Shown: in pieces, positions 32,287 to 40,214 of the stretch
How the letters are laid out: each line of letters opens with the position of its first letter
Numbering within the stretch: the stretch's first letter is position 1
DNA from: Actinomadura macrotermitis
GTDB lineage: Bacteria; Actinomycetota; Actinomycetes; Streptosporangiales; Streptosporangiaceae
Length of the DNA: 64,000 nucleotides
Assembly (NCBI RefSeq): GCF_009604375.1
Contig: NZ_WEGH01000002.1
Coordinates: forward strand, 1,388,073 to 1,452,072
Direction of reading: 5' to 3'
The notes under the pieces: model-generated
Told to the model about the DNA's origin: nothing
The model's input: the letters and a program-made list of their open reading frames with translations, nothing else
Databases searched by the model: none
Made by a program: the position numbers and the translations under genes

Positions 32287-32536
32287 ACCCGGCTCCGGTG
32301 ACCGATCTCGATGACCAGGACGAGCAGCTCTCCGTCATCGACGGTGTAGATGATCCGGTAGTCCCCACCCGGATGCGGAGGACTCCGGACACTCCCTGCA
32401 GAGCGATCGCGCCACTAGGGCGGCAGTTCTCTGCGAGAGCATCGATGGCGGCGGCGACCCGGCGGCGTACCGGTTCGTCCAGGGCGGCCAGTTGTTTCTC
32501 CGCGCTGGGCAGCAGCGCGACGCGGTAGTCGGCCAT
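32271..32536 (-). pseudogene. RelE/ParE-family toxin with apparent 1-base frameshift
   Basis: The reading frame from ATG 32536 gives MADYRVALLPSAEKQLAALD and continues through RVGTT, typical of RelE/ParE toxins, up to about residue 58. After the run of four C at 32363-32366 (G on the coding strand) the expected C-terminus continues only in another frame: DYRIIYTVDDGELLVLVIEI, then GHRSRVYRDR and a stop at 32271. One missing base in the run explains this. As it stands the frame runs on to 32243 with a nonsense tail. It may be a real inactivation or a sequencing error. The antitoxin is four bases upstream. Confidence 0.75.
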
Positions 32537-32540
32537 CGGG

Positions 32541-32840
32541 TCAGAGCTCGAGCCGGCTCTTGACCTCTTCCCACGGGACGACGGGTTCCCCGGCCTCGAC
32601 GGCGGCCAGGGCGCGCCGTGCGGCGAGGCTGTCCTGGAGGTCCTCGAACAGCTCCGCGCGTTCCTCGGCGCTCATCGCGGCCAGCTCGCCGGCGATATCG
32701 GCCGGGACGATCGCGGCCAGCCGTTGACCGTGCTCGGTCAGATAGACCACCTGCCCCCGGTCCGCGGCGCGGTGGGCAAGATCGGCCAGGCCGGGCACGT
32801 CTTCCAGGGGCAACTCGCTCATGTCCATACCGTAGGTCAT
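32541..32840 (-). CDS. Phd/YefM-type antitoxin
   Basis: A protein of about 99 residues. The N-terminal part has VPGLADLAHRAADRGQVVYLTEHGQRLAAIVPADI, the DNA-binding pattern of Phd/YefM antitoxins. The C-terminal helix (ALAAVEAGEPVVPWEEVKSRLEL) would neutralise the toxin. AAGGG stands just upstream of the start; GTG 32843 and later ATG codons are alternatives. The antitoxin comes first and the toxin follows after four bases, the normal order for relBE/yefM-yoeB-like modules, which are usually autorepressed. Confidence 0.85.
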   Translation of the reverse strand: MTYGMDMSELPLEDVPGLADLAHRAADRGQVVYLTEHGQRLAAIVPADIAGELAAMSAEERAELFEDLQDSLAARRALAAVEAGEPVVPWEEVKSRLEL

Positions 32841-32864
32841 CACCCTTCGTGGATGTGCGGTGAC

Positions 32865-33509
32865 TCAGGCGTTGAGGTAGGCGAGGACGGCGAGGACGCG
32901 GCGGTTGTCGTCGTCGGAGACGGCCAGGTCCAGCTTGGCGAAGATGTTGGCGGTGTGCTTGGCGACGGCGCGCTCGGTGACGACCAGGGCCTGCGCGATC
33001 GCGGCGTTCGAGCGGCCCTGCGCCATCAGCTCCAGGACCTCCTTCTCGCGCGGGGTGAGGCGGCCGACGGGGTGGTCGCGGGCGCCGCGGGCGACGAGGC
33101 GGGAGATGACCTCGGGGTCCATCGCGGTGCCGCCCGCCGCGACGCGGCGGACCGCGTCGACGAACTGGGCGGTGTCGAAGACGCGGTCCTTCAGCAGGTA
33201 GCCGATGCCGCCGGTGCCGTCGGCGAGCAGCTCGCGGGCGTAGAGCTGCTCGACGTACTGCGACAGGACCAGGACCGGCAGGCCGGGCACCTCGCGCCGG
33301 GCGGCGAGGGCGGCCTGCAGCCCCTCGTCGGTGAACGACGGCGGCAGCCGCACGTCGACCACCGCCACGTCCGGGCGGTGGTCGAGCAGCGCCTTCAGCA
33401 GCGCGGGCCCGTTGTCGACGGCGGCGGCGATCTCGAACCCGTGCGACTCCAGCAGGCTGACCAGCCCCTCGCGCAGCAGGGCTAGATCTTCGGCGAGGAC
33501 AACGCGCAC
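32865..33509 (-). CDS. NarL/LuxR-type response regulator
   Basis: A 214-residue response regulator. The receiver domain begins VRVVLAEDLALLREGL with the acidic pair (E7, D8). The phosphoacceptor is D52 in VAVVDVRLPP, and the conserved Lys is in YLLKDRVFD. The LuxR-type helix-turn-helix covers about 150-208, with LTPREKEVLELMAQGRSNAA, then IAQALVVTERAVAKHTANIF. GTG start at 33509, 28 bases inside the end of the histidine kinase gene. The kinase-regulator order and the overlap show one two-component operon. Confidence 0.93.
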   Translation of the reverse strand: MRVVLAEDLALLREGLVSLLESHGFEIAAAVDNGPALLKALLDHRPDVAVVDVRLPPSFTDEGLQAALAARREVPGLPVLVLSQYVEQLYARELLADGTGGIGYLLKDRVFDTAQFVDAVRRVAAGGTAMDPEVISRLVARGARDHPVGRLTPREKEVLELMAQGRSNAAIAQALVVTERAVAKHTANIFAKLDLAVSDDDNRRVLAVLAYLNA

Positions 33510-34777
33510 GGGAGCTCCAGGGTGACGATGGTGGGGCCGCCCGGCGGGGAGTTCAGGGCGAGCACGCCGTCGAATGTAGCGATCCGCCGCTCGATGCCGC
33601 GCAGCCCGGTGCCGTTCTCCAGGGACGCGCCGCCGTGCCCGTCGTCGGTGACGCTGATCCGCAGCATGCCGCCGGTGTACCGCATGTCGACCCAGACGCG
33701 GGCGGCGCCGGCGTGCTTGGCGGCGTTGGTGAGGATCTCCGAGACGGCGAAGTAGGCGGCCGACTCCACCGGCGCGTCGGGGCGGCCCGGCAGGTCGACG
33801 GCGACCTCGACGTCCAGCGGGTGGTCCAGCGCGAGGGCGCGGACGGCGTCGCCGACGCCCCGGTCGGCGAGCACCGGCGGGTGGATGCCGCGCACCAGGT
33901 CGCGCAGCTCGTGCAGGGCCTTGGCCGACGACTCGCGGGTCTGCGCCAGCAGCGCCCGCGCCCGCTCGGGGTCGCGGTCCAGCAGGTGCTCGATCGCGCC
34001 GAGGCTCATGCCCATCGCGACGAGCCGGGCCTGCGCGCCGTCGTGCAGGTCGCGCTCGATGCGGCGCAGCTCGGCGGCGGAGGCGTCCACGGCGTCCGAG
34101 CGGGTCTCGGTGAGGTGGCGGACGCGCAGCGCCAGCCGGGACCGCTCGGTCGGGCCGAGCAGCGTCCGCCCCCAGCCGCCGTAGGTGCGCAGCATGGCGG
34201 GGCCGGACAGGAAGCCGCCGATCAGGAACAGCACGCCGACGACGGCGGTGGTGGCCCGCAGGGCGGTGTTCTCGCCGTAGCCCGCCCCGACGTGCACGAA
34301 GGTGTAGTAGTCGTTGCCGCCGTGGTCGCCGATGATGCCGCCGACGCCGGCCGCCAGGACCCAGCCCCACACCCCGTACAGCATCAGGTAGAAGGGCAGC
34401 GCGGCGGTGAGCAGCACCACGACGGGGTCGGCGAACAGCCACAGCAGGTCGCGCCAGGTCGCCGGGTCGGCCATCAGCCGGGCGAAGCGCTGCCAGACGT
34501 TCTCCGGCTCCGGCGGGTCGGGCAGGTAGGGCCGTTCGATCTCGGTGCCGGTCCACCGCGTGATCAGGTCGCGGTACAGGTCGAGCAGGCCGCGCACCGC
34601 GACCGCGACCACCGGCACCAGCACGATCCCGATCCCGAGCCCGATCAGCGACATCGACGTGAGCAGCGCGCACGACAGCACGACCGCGGGGATCGACAGC
34701 AGCGCCAGCCGGAATCCCCGCCAGGGCGCCCTGACGCGCTGCTGCAGCCAGGTCTCCGCCACCACTTCACCGTTCAC
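33482..34777 (-). CDS. NarL-family sensor histidine kinase
   Basis: A 431-residue kinase. The N-terminal 200 residues have two pairs of membrane spans (about 22-66 and 112-150, then 175-192), as in the actinobacterial 'putative sensor' group. The HisKA_3 dimerisation helix has ELRRIERDLHDGAQARLV with phospho-acceptor H245. The ATPase domain includes SEILTNAAKH (N-box), DDGHGG and GTGLRGIERR. Partner of the overlapping response regulator. The signal may be membrane-associated because the extracytoplasmic loops are short. Confidence 0.92.
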   Translation of the reverse strand: MNGEVVAETWLQQRVRAPWRGFRLALLSIPAVVLSCALLTSMSLIGLGIGIVLVPVVAVAVRGLLDLYRDLITRWTGTEIERPYLPDPPEPENVWQRFARLMADPATWRDLLWLFADPVVVLLTAALPFYLMLYGVWGWVLAAGVGGIIGDHGGNDYYTFVHVGAGYGENTALRATTAVVGVLFLIGGFLSGPAMLRTYGGWGRTLLGPTERSRLALRVRHLTETRSDAVDASAAELRRIERDLHDGAQARLVAMGMSLGAIEHLLDRDPERARALLAQTRESSAKALHELRDLVRGIHPPVLADRGVGDAVRALALDHPLDVEVAVDLPGRPDAPVESAAYFAVSEILTNAAKHAGAARVWVDMRYTGGMLRISVTDDGHGGASLENGTGLRGIERRIATFDGVLALNSPPGGPTIVTLELPCALSSPKI

Positions 34778-34894
34778 CGGGGTCCTCCGTACCTTGCGAT
34801 CCGTTCAGGACCAGTTTCGGGCCCGGCGCACTGTACGCGCAGGAGGCGGAGACCCCGGAACGGAGGTGTACCCAGGTACACCCCCGGCGGCGGG

Positions 34895-35428
34895 TCAGGC
34901 GCGGAGGGCGGCGGCGCCGAAGGAGACGTGGAAGCGCTTGCACCAGATCGACACGCTCGTCAGCTTCTTAAGGTCGGTGCCCGCCGGGATCGTGTAGTTC
35001 TGGCTGCCCTTGTTGCCCTTCAGCTTGCCGAGCTCGACGTAGGCGCCGTCGTCGAAGGCCGACCAGCCGGCCGAGCCCTCCTTGACGGGCTGGTCGCTCA
35101 GCCAGACCCGCAGGTCGGGGCCGTCGGAGGTGTCCAGGTCCTCGATCCGCAGGATCGTCTTGCCGTCGGGCAGCCGCACCACCGACGCCTTGCCGGAGGT
35201 GTCGTGCTCGTGGGTGACGAACGTGCCGCGCGCCAGGACCTGCGCCGCCGGGGCGGCCGGGGTGCTCGGGGCGCCGGCCGCCGCCGGTGTCGCGGCGGCC
35301 GCCGTCGGCACCGTCTCGTTCACCTCGCGGTCGACGAACGCCCGCCACGGCTGGGTGAGGTACAGCGCGGCCGCCCCGACCACGACGAACGCCACCAGGC
35401 CGATCTGAATCCACCGCTTGCGCATCAT
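34895..35428 (-). CDS. DM13-domain membrane-anchored protein
   Basis: A 177-residue protein. One membrane span follows RKRW at residues 8-24, then a Pro/Ala linker to about residue 60. A DM13 domain extends to the end, with GTFVTHEHDTSGKASVVRLP, LRIEDLDTSDGPDLRVWLSD and SVSIWCKRFHVSFGAAAL. DM13 domains contain a near-C-terminal cysteine and are proposed redox or adhesion modules. The single cysteine in IWCKRF fits. It lies 58 bases downstream of the nitrate reductase fusion gene on the same strand. Confidence 0.88.
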   Translation of the reverse strand: MMRKRWIQIGLVAFVVVGAAALYLTQPWRAFVDREVNETVPTAAAATPAAAGAPSTPAAPAAQVLARGTFVTHEHDTSGKASVVRLPDGKTILRIEDLDTSDGPDLRVWLSDQPVKEGSAGWSAFDDGAYVELGKLKGNKGSQNYTIPAGTDLKKLTSVSIWCKRFHVSFGAAALRA

Positions 35429-35486
35429 GGCGTCCAGTCCACCAGCAAGGCCCCCGGAACGACCCTTACAGGGTGGTGACGTCGGC

Positions 35487-38400
35487 TCAGTACACGTCGC
35501 GGACGTAGCGCTTGTCGGCGGCGAGGCGCTTGACGTACGCGGCGGCGGCGTCGGCGTCCATGCGGCCGTGCTTGACGGCGATCTCGCGGAGCGCGGCGTC
35601 GACGTCCTTGGCCATCCGGGCGGCGTCGCCGCACACGTACACGTGCGCGCCGTCGCGGATCCAGCCCCACAGGTGCGCGCCGTGCTCGCGCATCCGGTCC
35701 TGGACGTAGACCTTGGAGCGCTGGTCGCGGGAGAAGGCCAGGTCGAGGCGGTCGAGCAGGCCGTCGCGCTGGAAGGAGGCCAGCTCGTCCTTGTAGTAGT
35801 GGTCGGTCGCCGCGCGCTGCTCGCCGAAGAACAGCCAGTTGCGGCCGGTCGCGCCGCGCGCGCGCCGCTCCTCCAGGAAGCCGAGGAACGGGGCGACGCC
35901 GGTGCCCGGGCCGATCATGATCATGGGGGTGCCGGGGTCGGCCGGCGGCGCGAAGTGCGGCGAGCGCTGGACGAACACCTCCACGGTGCCGTCGCCGGCG
36001 CGGTCGGCGAGGAAGGTGGAGGCGACGCCGCCGCGCGGGACGCCCTGCTCGTTGCCGTAGCGGACGACCGAGACGGTGAGCCGCACCAGGCCGGGGTCGG
36101 CGAGCGGGCTGGAGGAGATCGAGTAGAGCCGCGGCTGGAGCGGTTTGAGCAGCTCGGCCCATTCCTGGGCGGAGGCGCGCAGCCCGAACTCGGTGACGAC
36201 GTCGACGGCCTGCCGTCCCCACGTCCATTTGGCCAGCTCGTCCTTGTTGCCGGGCCGCAGCAGGTGCTTCAGGTGCCGGTCGCCGGTCTGCTCCAGCGCG
36301 AAGCGCAGCAGGTCGGGGGTGAGGCGCGCGATCTCCAGCCGGGAGGCGAGGGCCTCGCCGAAGGTGGTCTCGACGGGGCCGGGCAGCGCGACGGGCCGCG
36401 CCGCGTCCAGCCCGGTCGCCTCCAGCCACTCGGCGACCAGGGCGGGGGAGTTGACCGGCCAGACGCCGAGGGCGTCGCCGGCCTGGTACTCCAGGTCGCC
36501 GATGTCGAAGGTGAACTGGCGGACCTCCTTGTTCGCGCCCGGCAGGCTGAGCAGCCGGTTCCCGACGAGCTTGGCGGTGTAGGGGGAGGCCTTGGAGTAC
36601 TTGGGCGCGGCCGGGGCGGGGGCGGCGGCGGGGGCCGGTGCGCCGAGCGCGGTGAGGACCTGGTCGAGCCAGCGCGCGGCGGTGTCGGCGTAGTCGGGTT
36701 CGCAGTCGGCGCGCGGGACCAGGCGGGTGGCGCCGAGCTCGTCGAGCCGGTCGTCCAGGCGGCGGCCGTGGCCGCAGAAGCTGTCGTAGCTGGAGTCGCC
36801 GAACGCCAGCACCCCGTAGGGCTTGCCGGGCAGGCCGGGGTGGTCGGCGAGCGCCTCCCAGAACGCGGTGCCGTTGTCGGGGGCCTCGCCGTCGCCGAAC
36901 GTGCTGGTGATGAACAGCACGGGCGCGTCGCCGGCGAGCAGTTCGGGCGTGCAGTCGTCCATCGGGACGAGCGAGGGACGCCAGCCGGCCTCGGTGAGGC
37001 GGCGGGCCGCCTCGTTCGCGAACTCCTCGGCGTTGCCGGTCTGCGACGCCCACAGCACCACGATCTCCCGGCCGTCGGCGGCGGCGGGCGTGGTGGCCGG
37101 GGCGGGCTCGCGGGAGAACATCCCGGCTAGCAGGCCGTCCACCCAGCGGGCGGCGTCGGCGTCCAGCGGCGCCTGCGGTGGCAGCACCGGGACGCTCGTG
37201 GGCGGCGCCGCCTGCAAGCCGCTGAGGAATCCGGCCAGGTAGTGGCGCTGCTCGGAGGTGAAGACCGGCGGCGCGATGTCGGCGACGCCGAGGGCCTCGG
37301 CGAGCGGCGCGCGCGCGGTGTCCTCCATCACGGGCACCTTGGCCAGTGTCACCGCGCACGCCTTGAACTCCGGCTGGAACGAGATCGGGTCGATGGCGTC
37401 GCTGGTCACCGCGTTGACGCTCAGGTACTCGCCGAACAGGTCGTTCCAGTGGAACGGCGCGAAACACGAGCCAGGCAGGACGCGGTCGGTGACGACCGCA
37501 GGCAGCACCGCCTTGCCGCGACGCGAGGCGACCTCGACCTTGTCGCCTTCGGCGATGCCGAGCGCGCGCGCGTCGTCGGGGTGGATTTCCACGAACGGGC
37601 CGGGATTCAGCTTGTTCAGCTTGGCGACCTTGCCGGTCTTGGTGAGGGTGTGCCACTGGTGCTGGACGCGGCCGGTGTTCAGCACGAACGGGAAGTCGTC
37701 GTCGGGCAGCTCGGCCGGCGGCATGTGCGGGCGGGCGTGGAAGACCGCGCGGCCGCTCGGCGTCGGGAAGACCGGGCGCCCGGTCTCCAGGTAGCGGACC
37801 GGGTTGCGGTCGCCGCCCGCCGGGTCGGCCGCAGGCCACTGGACGGGCGTGGCGCGCAGCCGCTCGTAGCTGACACCGCGCAGGTCGTAGCCGGTCTTGG
37901 GGTTGTACGCCTGCTTGATCTCCTCGAAGACCTCCTCGGCGGAGGCGTAGGAGAAGGCGTCGCCGTACCCCATCTCGCAGGCGACCCGCGCGATGATCTG
38001 CCAGTCCGGCAGCGCCTCCCCGGCGGGCGCGACGGCGCGCTGCGCCAGCGTCAGGTTCCGCTCGGAGTTGACCATCACGCCGTCGGTCTCGGCCCAGATC
38101 GCGGCGGGCAGCACCACGTCGGCGTAGGCGTTGGTCTCGGTGTCGGCGTAGCCGTCCTGGGTGACGACGAACTCGGCCGCCTCCAGCCCCTCGATCACCG
38201 TCCGGCGGTTGGCGACCGACGCGACCGGGTTGGTGCAGATGATCCAGCACGCCTTGATGGCGCCCTCGGCCATCCGGGCGAACATGTCGACGGTGCCCTT
38301 GCCGGGGTCGGGGCGCAGCGTCCCGCGCGGCACCCGCCACAGGTCCTCCACGAACGCGCGGTCGGCGGCGTCGAGCGTGGAGCGCTGCCCGGGCAGGCCG

Positions 38401-39461
38401 GGCCCCATGTAGCCCATCTCCCGGCCGCCCATCGCGTTCGGCTGGCCGGTGAGGGAGAACGGGCCGCTGCCCCGGCGCAGGATCGCGCCGGTCGCCAGGT
38501 GCAGGTTGCAAAGGGCGTTGGTGTTCCAGGTGCCGTGCGTGCTCTGGTTGAGGCCCATCGTCCAGCAGCTCATCCAGTCGCCGGCCTCGCCGATCCAGCG
38601 GGCGGCGGTGCGCAGGTCGTCCTCGGCCAGGCCGGTGATCTCGGCGACGGTGGCGGGCGGGTAGTCCTCCAGGAACTCCGGCATCGCCTCCCAGCCCTCG
38701 GTGGAGGAGGCGACGAACTGCTCGTCGACCGCGCCGTCCGCGACCAGCAGGTGCAGCAGGCCGTTCAGCAGCGCCAGGTCCGTCCCCGGTTTCACCTGAA
38801 GGAACAGGTCGGCCTTGGCGGCGGTCGCGGTGCGCCGCGGATCGACGACGATCAGCTTCGCGCCCGCCTTGACCCGGTCCATCATCCGCAGGAACAGGAT
38901 CGGGTGGCAGTCGGCCATGTTCGAGCCGATCACCAGGAACACGTCGGCGTGGTCGAAGTCCTGGTAGGAACCGGGCGGGCCGTCCGCGCCGAGCGACAGC
39001 TTGTAGCCGCTGCCCGCGCTGGCCATGCACAGGCGCGAGTTCGACTCGATCTGGTTGGTGCCGACGAAGCCCTTGGCCAGCTTGTTGACCAGGTACTGCG
39101 CCTCCAGCGTCATCTGCCCGGACACGTAGAACGACAGGGCGTCGGGGCCGTGCTCGTCCAGGATGGCGCGCAGCCGCCGCGCGGTGCCGGTGATCGCGGC
39201 GTCCACCCCGGCGGGCGCCGGCGCGTCGCCGCGGTCGCCGCGCACCAGCGCGGTGGTGAGCCGGCCGGGCGCGGCGAGCATCTCGGCGCTGGTCGCACCC
39301 TTGGTGCACAGCCGGCCGAAGTTGGTGGGGTGGTCCTTGTCGCCGCGCACCCGCGCGACGCGGCGGCGGCCGGTCGCCGGATCGGTCTCGATGTCCAGCA
39401 GCATGCCGCAGCCGACGCCGCAGTAGGAACAGACGGTCTTCACGGTCGTGGCAGCCGTCAC
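35487..39461 (-). CDS. Assimilatory nitrate reductase fused to CysJ-like flavoprotein
   Basis: A 1324-residue fusion. Residues 1-60 hold the 4Fe-4S site (C11, C14, C18, C52). A bis-MGD molybdopterin oxidoreductase core follows to about 560, with the guanine dinucleotide-binding domain at about 600-720. A flavodoxin domain starts near 797 (VVLWASQTGNAEEFANE). An FAD/NADPH ferredoxin-reductase module has RLYSISSSP near 1113 and MIGPGTGVAPFLGFLEERR near 1185, ending YVRDVY. Electrons would pass NADPH-FAD-FMN-4Fe-4S-Mo to reduce nitrate to nitrite in the cytoplasm in one polypeptide. GTG start with GGAGGG. No nitrite reductase gene is adjacent. Confidence 0.93.
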   Translation of the reverse strand: MTAATTVKTVCSYCGVGCGMLLDIETDPATGRRRVARVRGDKDHPTNFGRLCTKGATSAEMLAAPGRLTTALVRGDRGDAPAPAGVDAAITGTARRLRAILDEHGPDALSFYVSGQMTLEAQYLVNKLAKGFVGTNQIESNSRLCMASAGSGYKLSLGADGPPGSYQDFDHADVFLVIGSNMADCHPILFLRMMDRVKAGAKLIVVDPRRTATAAKADLFLQVKPGTDLALLNGLLHLLVADGAVDEQFVASSTEGWEAMPEFLEDYPPATVAEITGLAEDDLRTAARWIGEAGDWMSCWTMGLNQSTHGTWNTNALCNLHLATGAILRRGSGPFSLTGQPNAMGGREMGYMGPGLPGQRSTLDAADRAFVEDLWRVPRGTLRPDPGKGTVDMFARMAEGAIKACWIICTNPVASVANRRTVIEGLEAAEFVVTQDGYADTETNAYADVVLPAAIWAETDGVMVNSERNLTLAQRAVAPAGEALPDWQIIARVACEMGYGDAFSYASAEEVFEEIKQAYNPKTGYDLRGVSYERLRATPVQWPAADPAGGDRNPVRYLETGRPVFPTPSGRAVFHARPHMPPAELPDDDFPFVLNTGRVQHQWHTLTKTGKVAKLNKLNPGPFVEIHPDDARALGIAEGDKVEVASRRGKAVLPAVVTDRVLPGSCFAPFHWNDLFGEYLSVNAVTSDAIDPISFQPEFKACAVTLAKVPVMEDTARAPLAEALGVADIAPPVFTSEQRHYLAGFLSGLQAAPPTSVPVLPPQAPLDADAARWVDGLLAGMFSREPAPATTPAAADGREIVVLWASQTGNAEEFANEAARRLTEAGWRPSLVPMDDCTPELLAGDAPVLFITSTFGDGEAPDNGTAFWEALADHPGLPGKPYGVLAFGDSSYDSFCGHGRRLDDRLDELGATRLVPRADCEPDYADTAARWLDQVLTALGAPAPAAAPAPAAPKYSKASPYTAKLVGNRLLSLPGANKEVRQFTFDIGDLEYQAGDALGVWPVNSPALVAEWLEATGLDAARPVALPGPVETTFGEALASRLEIARLTPDLLRFALEQTGDRHLKHLLRPGNKDELAKWTWGRQAVDVVTEFGLRASAQEWAELLKPLQPRLYSISSSPLADPGLVRLTVSVVRYGNEQGVPRGGVASTFLADRAGDGTVEVFVQRSPHFAPPADPGTPMIMIGPGTGVAPFLGFLEERRARGATGRNWLFFGEQRAATDHYYKDELASFQRDGLLDRLDLAFSRDQRSKVYVQDRMREHGAHLWGWIRDGAHVYVCGDAARMAKDVDAALREIAVKHGRMDADAAAAYVKRLAADKRYVRDVY

Positions 39462-39510
39462 AGATCCCTCCCCGGTGCTGCGAAGCCACCACGCACCGTA
39501 GGGAGCCGCT

Positions 39511-39549
39511 GTTTCCCGGCTGTGTCGTTTGTCCTGACCCTGCTGTTAC
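39511..39549 (-). promoter_or_regulatory. Possible GlnR-type site upstream of nitrate reductase
   Basis: On the coding strand GTAAC (39549-39545) and GACAC-n6-GAAAC (39526-39511) lie 50-88 bases before the GTG at 39461. GlnR sites in actinomycetes are built of gTnAC-n6-GaAAC units at 11-base steps, and assimilatory nitrate reductase is a known GlnR target. Here one step is 12 rather than 11 bases and one element is poor, so the call is tentative. Confidence 0.3.
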
Positions 39550-39586
39550 GTCCTCCTCACCATCCCCGTCAGCCGAGGTGAACCGT

Positions 39587-39972
39587 TCAGTCCTTTTTGC
39601 CTGGTCCGGCGACGTAGCCGGCCTTCAGCACGCCGCCCCAGCCGATGATCTGGCCCCTGCGGACCGGCTCCAGGCCCGGCTCGGCGTGGTCACGCAGCGC
39701 ACGGAACCGGAAGCCGAGGTAGGCGTAGCCCGCCGGGCCGACGAAGACCTCGCCGCGCAGGTAGCCGCCCTGGTCGCGGTAGAGCGTGACGCCCTCGCGG
39801 CCGGCGATGTCGGCGGAGACCGGCTGCATCCGCGTCGGCGCGGGCCTGTCGCCCCCGCTGACGCTCACGAAGGCGGCGGCGCCGACGGTGAGCGCGGCGC
39901 CGAGCGCACCGGCCGCGAACAGGGGACGGCGGGCCGGTTCTCACGGAACAGGGTGATCTGGTCGGTGCTCAT
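39587..39972 (-). pseudogene. Small membrane protein gene with apparent 1-base frameshift
   Basis: From ATG 39972 the frame reads MSTDQITLFRENR and then breaks up, stopping at 39865. In the other frame, open from 39940, it continues RRPLFAAGALGAALTVGAAA (one membrane span), then GDRPAPTRMQP, and a 90-residue extracytoplasmic part ending GVLKAGYVAGPGKKD with a stop at 39587. One missing base in the G/C run at about 39931-39935 would join them. The start overlaps the stop of the sigma factor remnant (ATGA), which suggests it was a sigma-linked membrane protein. Alternatively only a 93-residue product from GTG 39868 is made. Confidence 0.6.
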
Positions 39973-40075
39973 GCCTGAGGCTCCTTGCTCATGGTCAGGG
40001 GGGCGGCGCCGCCGAACGCGCGGCGCACCTTCGTGCGGACGCGGTGCAACCGGGACCGCACGGTTCCGGCTCTGG
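39969..40075 (-). pseudogene. Remnant of an ECF sigma factor (region 4.2 end)
   Basis: The minus strand encodes AGTVRSRLHRVRTKVRRAFG followed by a short tail and TGA at 39971-39969. This is the conserved end of the region 4.2 helix of ECF sigma factors. Upstream of about 40075 the homology stops at once and an AT-rich promoter region begins. Regions 2 and the rest of 4 are absent, so only about 30 codons remain. The break is consistent with insertion or deletion next to the MFS-mca operon. Confidence 0.65.
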
Positions 40076-40153
40076 TCGGTTCACCCCGTCCTCGGCCGAT
40101 CGGCGGGGGAGAGTTCCCTGGCGAAGGAAGTTGGATCGAACATAATTTTTTGC

Positions 40154-40183
40154 TTGACCCAGAGAGTGGATGAAGACTAAATT
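40154..40183 (+). promoter_or_regulatory. Sigma-70-type promoter of the MFS-mca operon, with operator-like repeats
   Basis: TTGACC (40154-40159) and TAAATT (40178-40183) are separated by 18 bases. The inverted repeat GGATGA (40168-40173)/TCATCC (40189-40194) spans the -10 region, and CTAAATTT is directly repeated at 40177-40184 and 40194-40201. The segment is strikingly AT-rich compared with its surroundings. Regulation by an unknown repressor is likely. Confidence 0.5.
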
Positions 40184-40214
40184 TTGCCTCATCCTAAATT
40201 TCTGGGAGGTATTC

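Noticed and set aside
35418..37130. A 570-residue open frame on the plus strand opposite the nitrate reductase fusion
   Set aside because: Antisense shadow; the minus-strand frame has clear flavodoxin and FAD/NADPH motifs over the same bases.
40170..40214. Earlier in-frame ATG for the MFS transporter (15 extra codons)
   Set aside because: It lies within the promoter/operator segment and lacks a ribosome-binding site, whereas ATG 40215 has GGGAGGT at good spacing.
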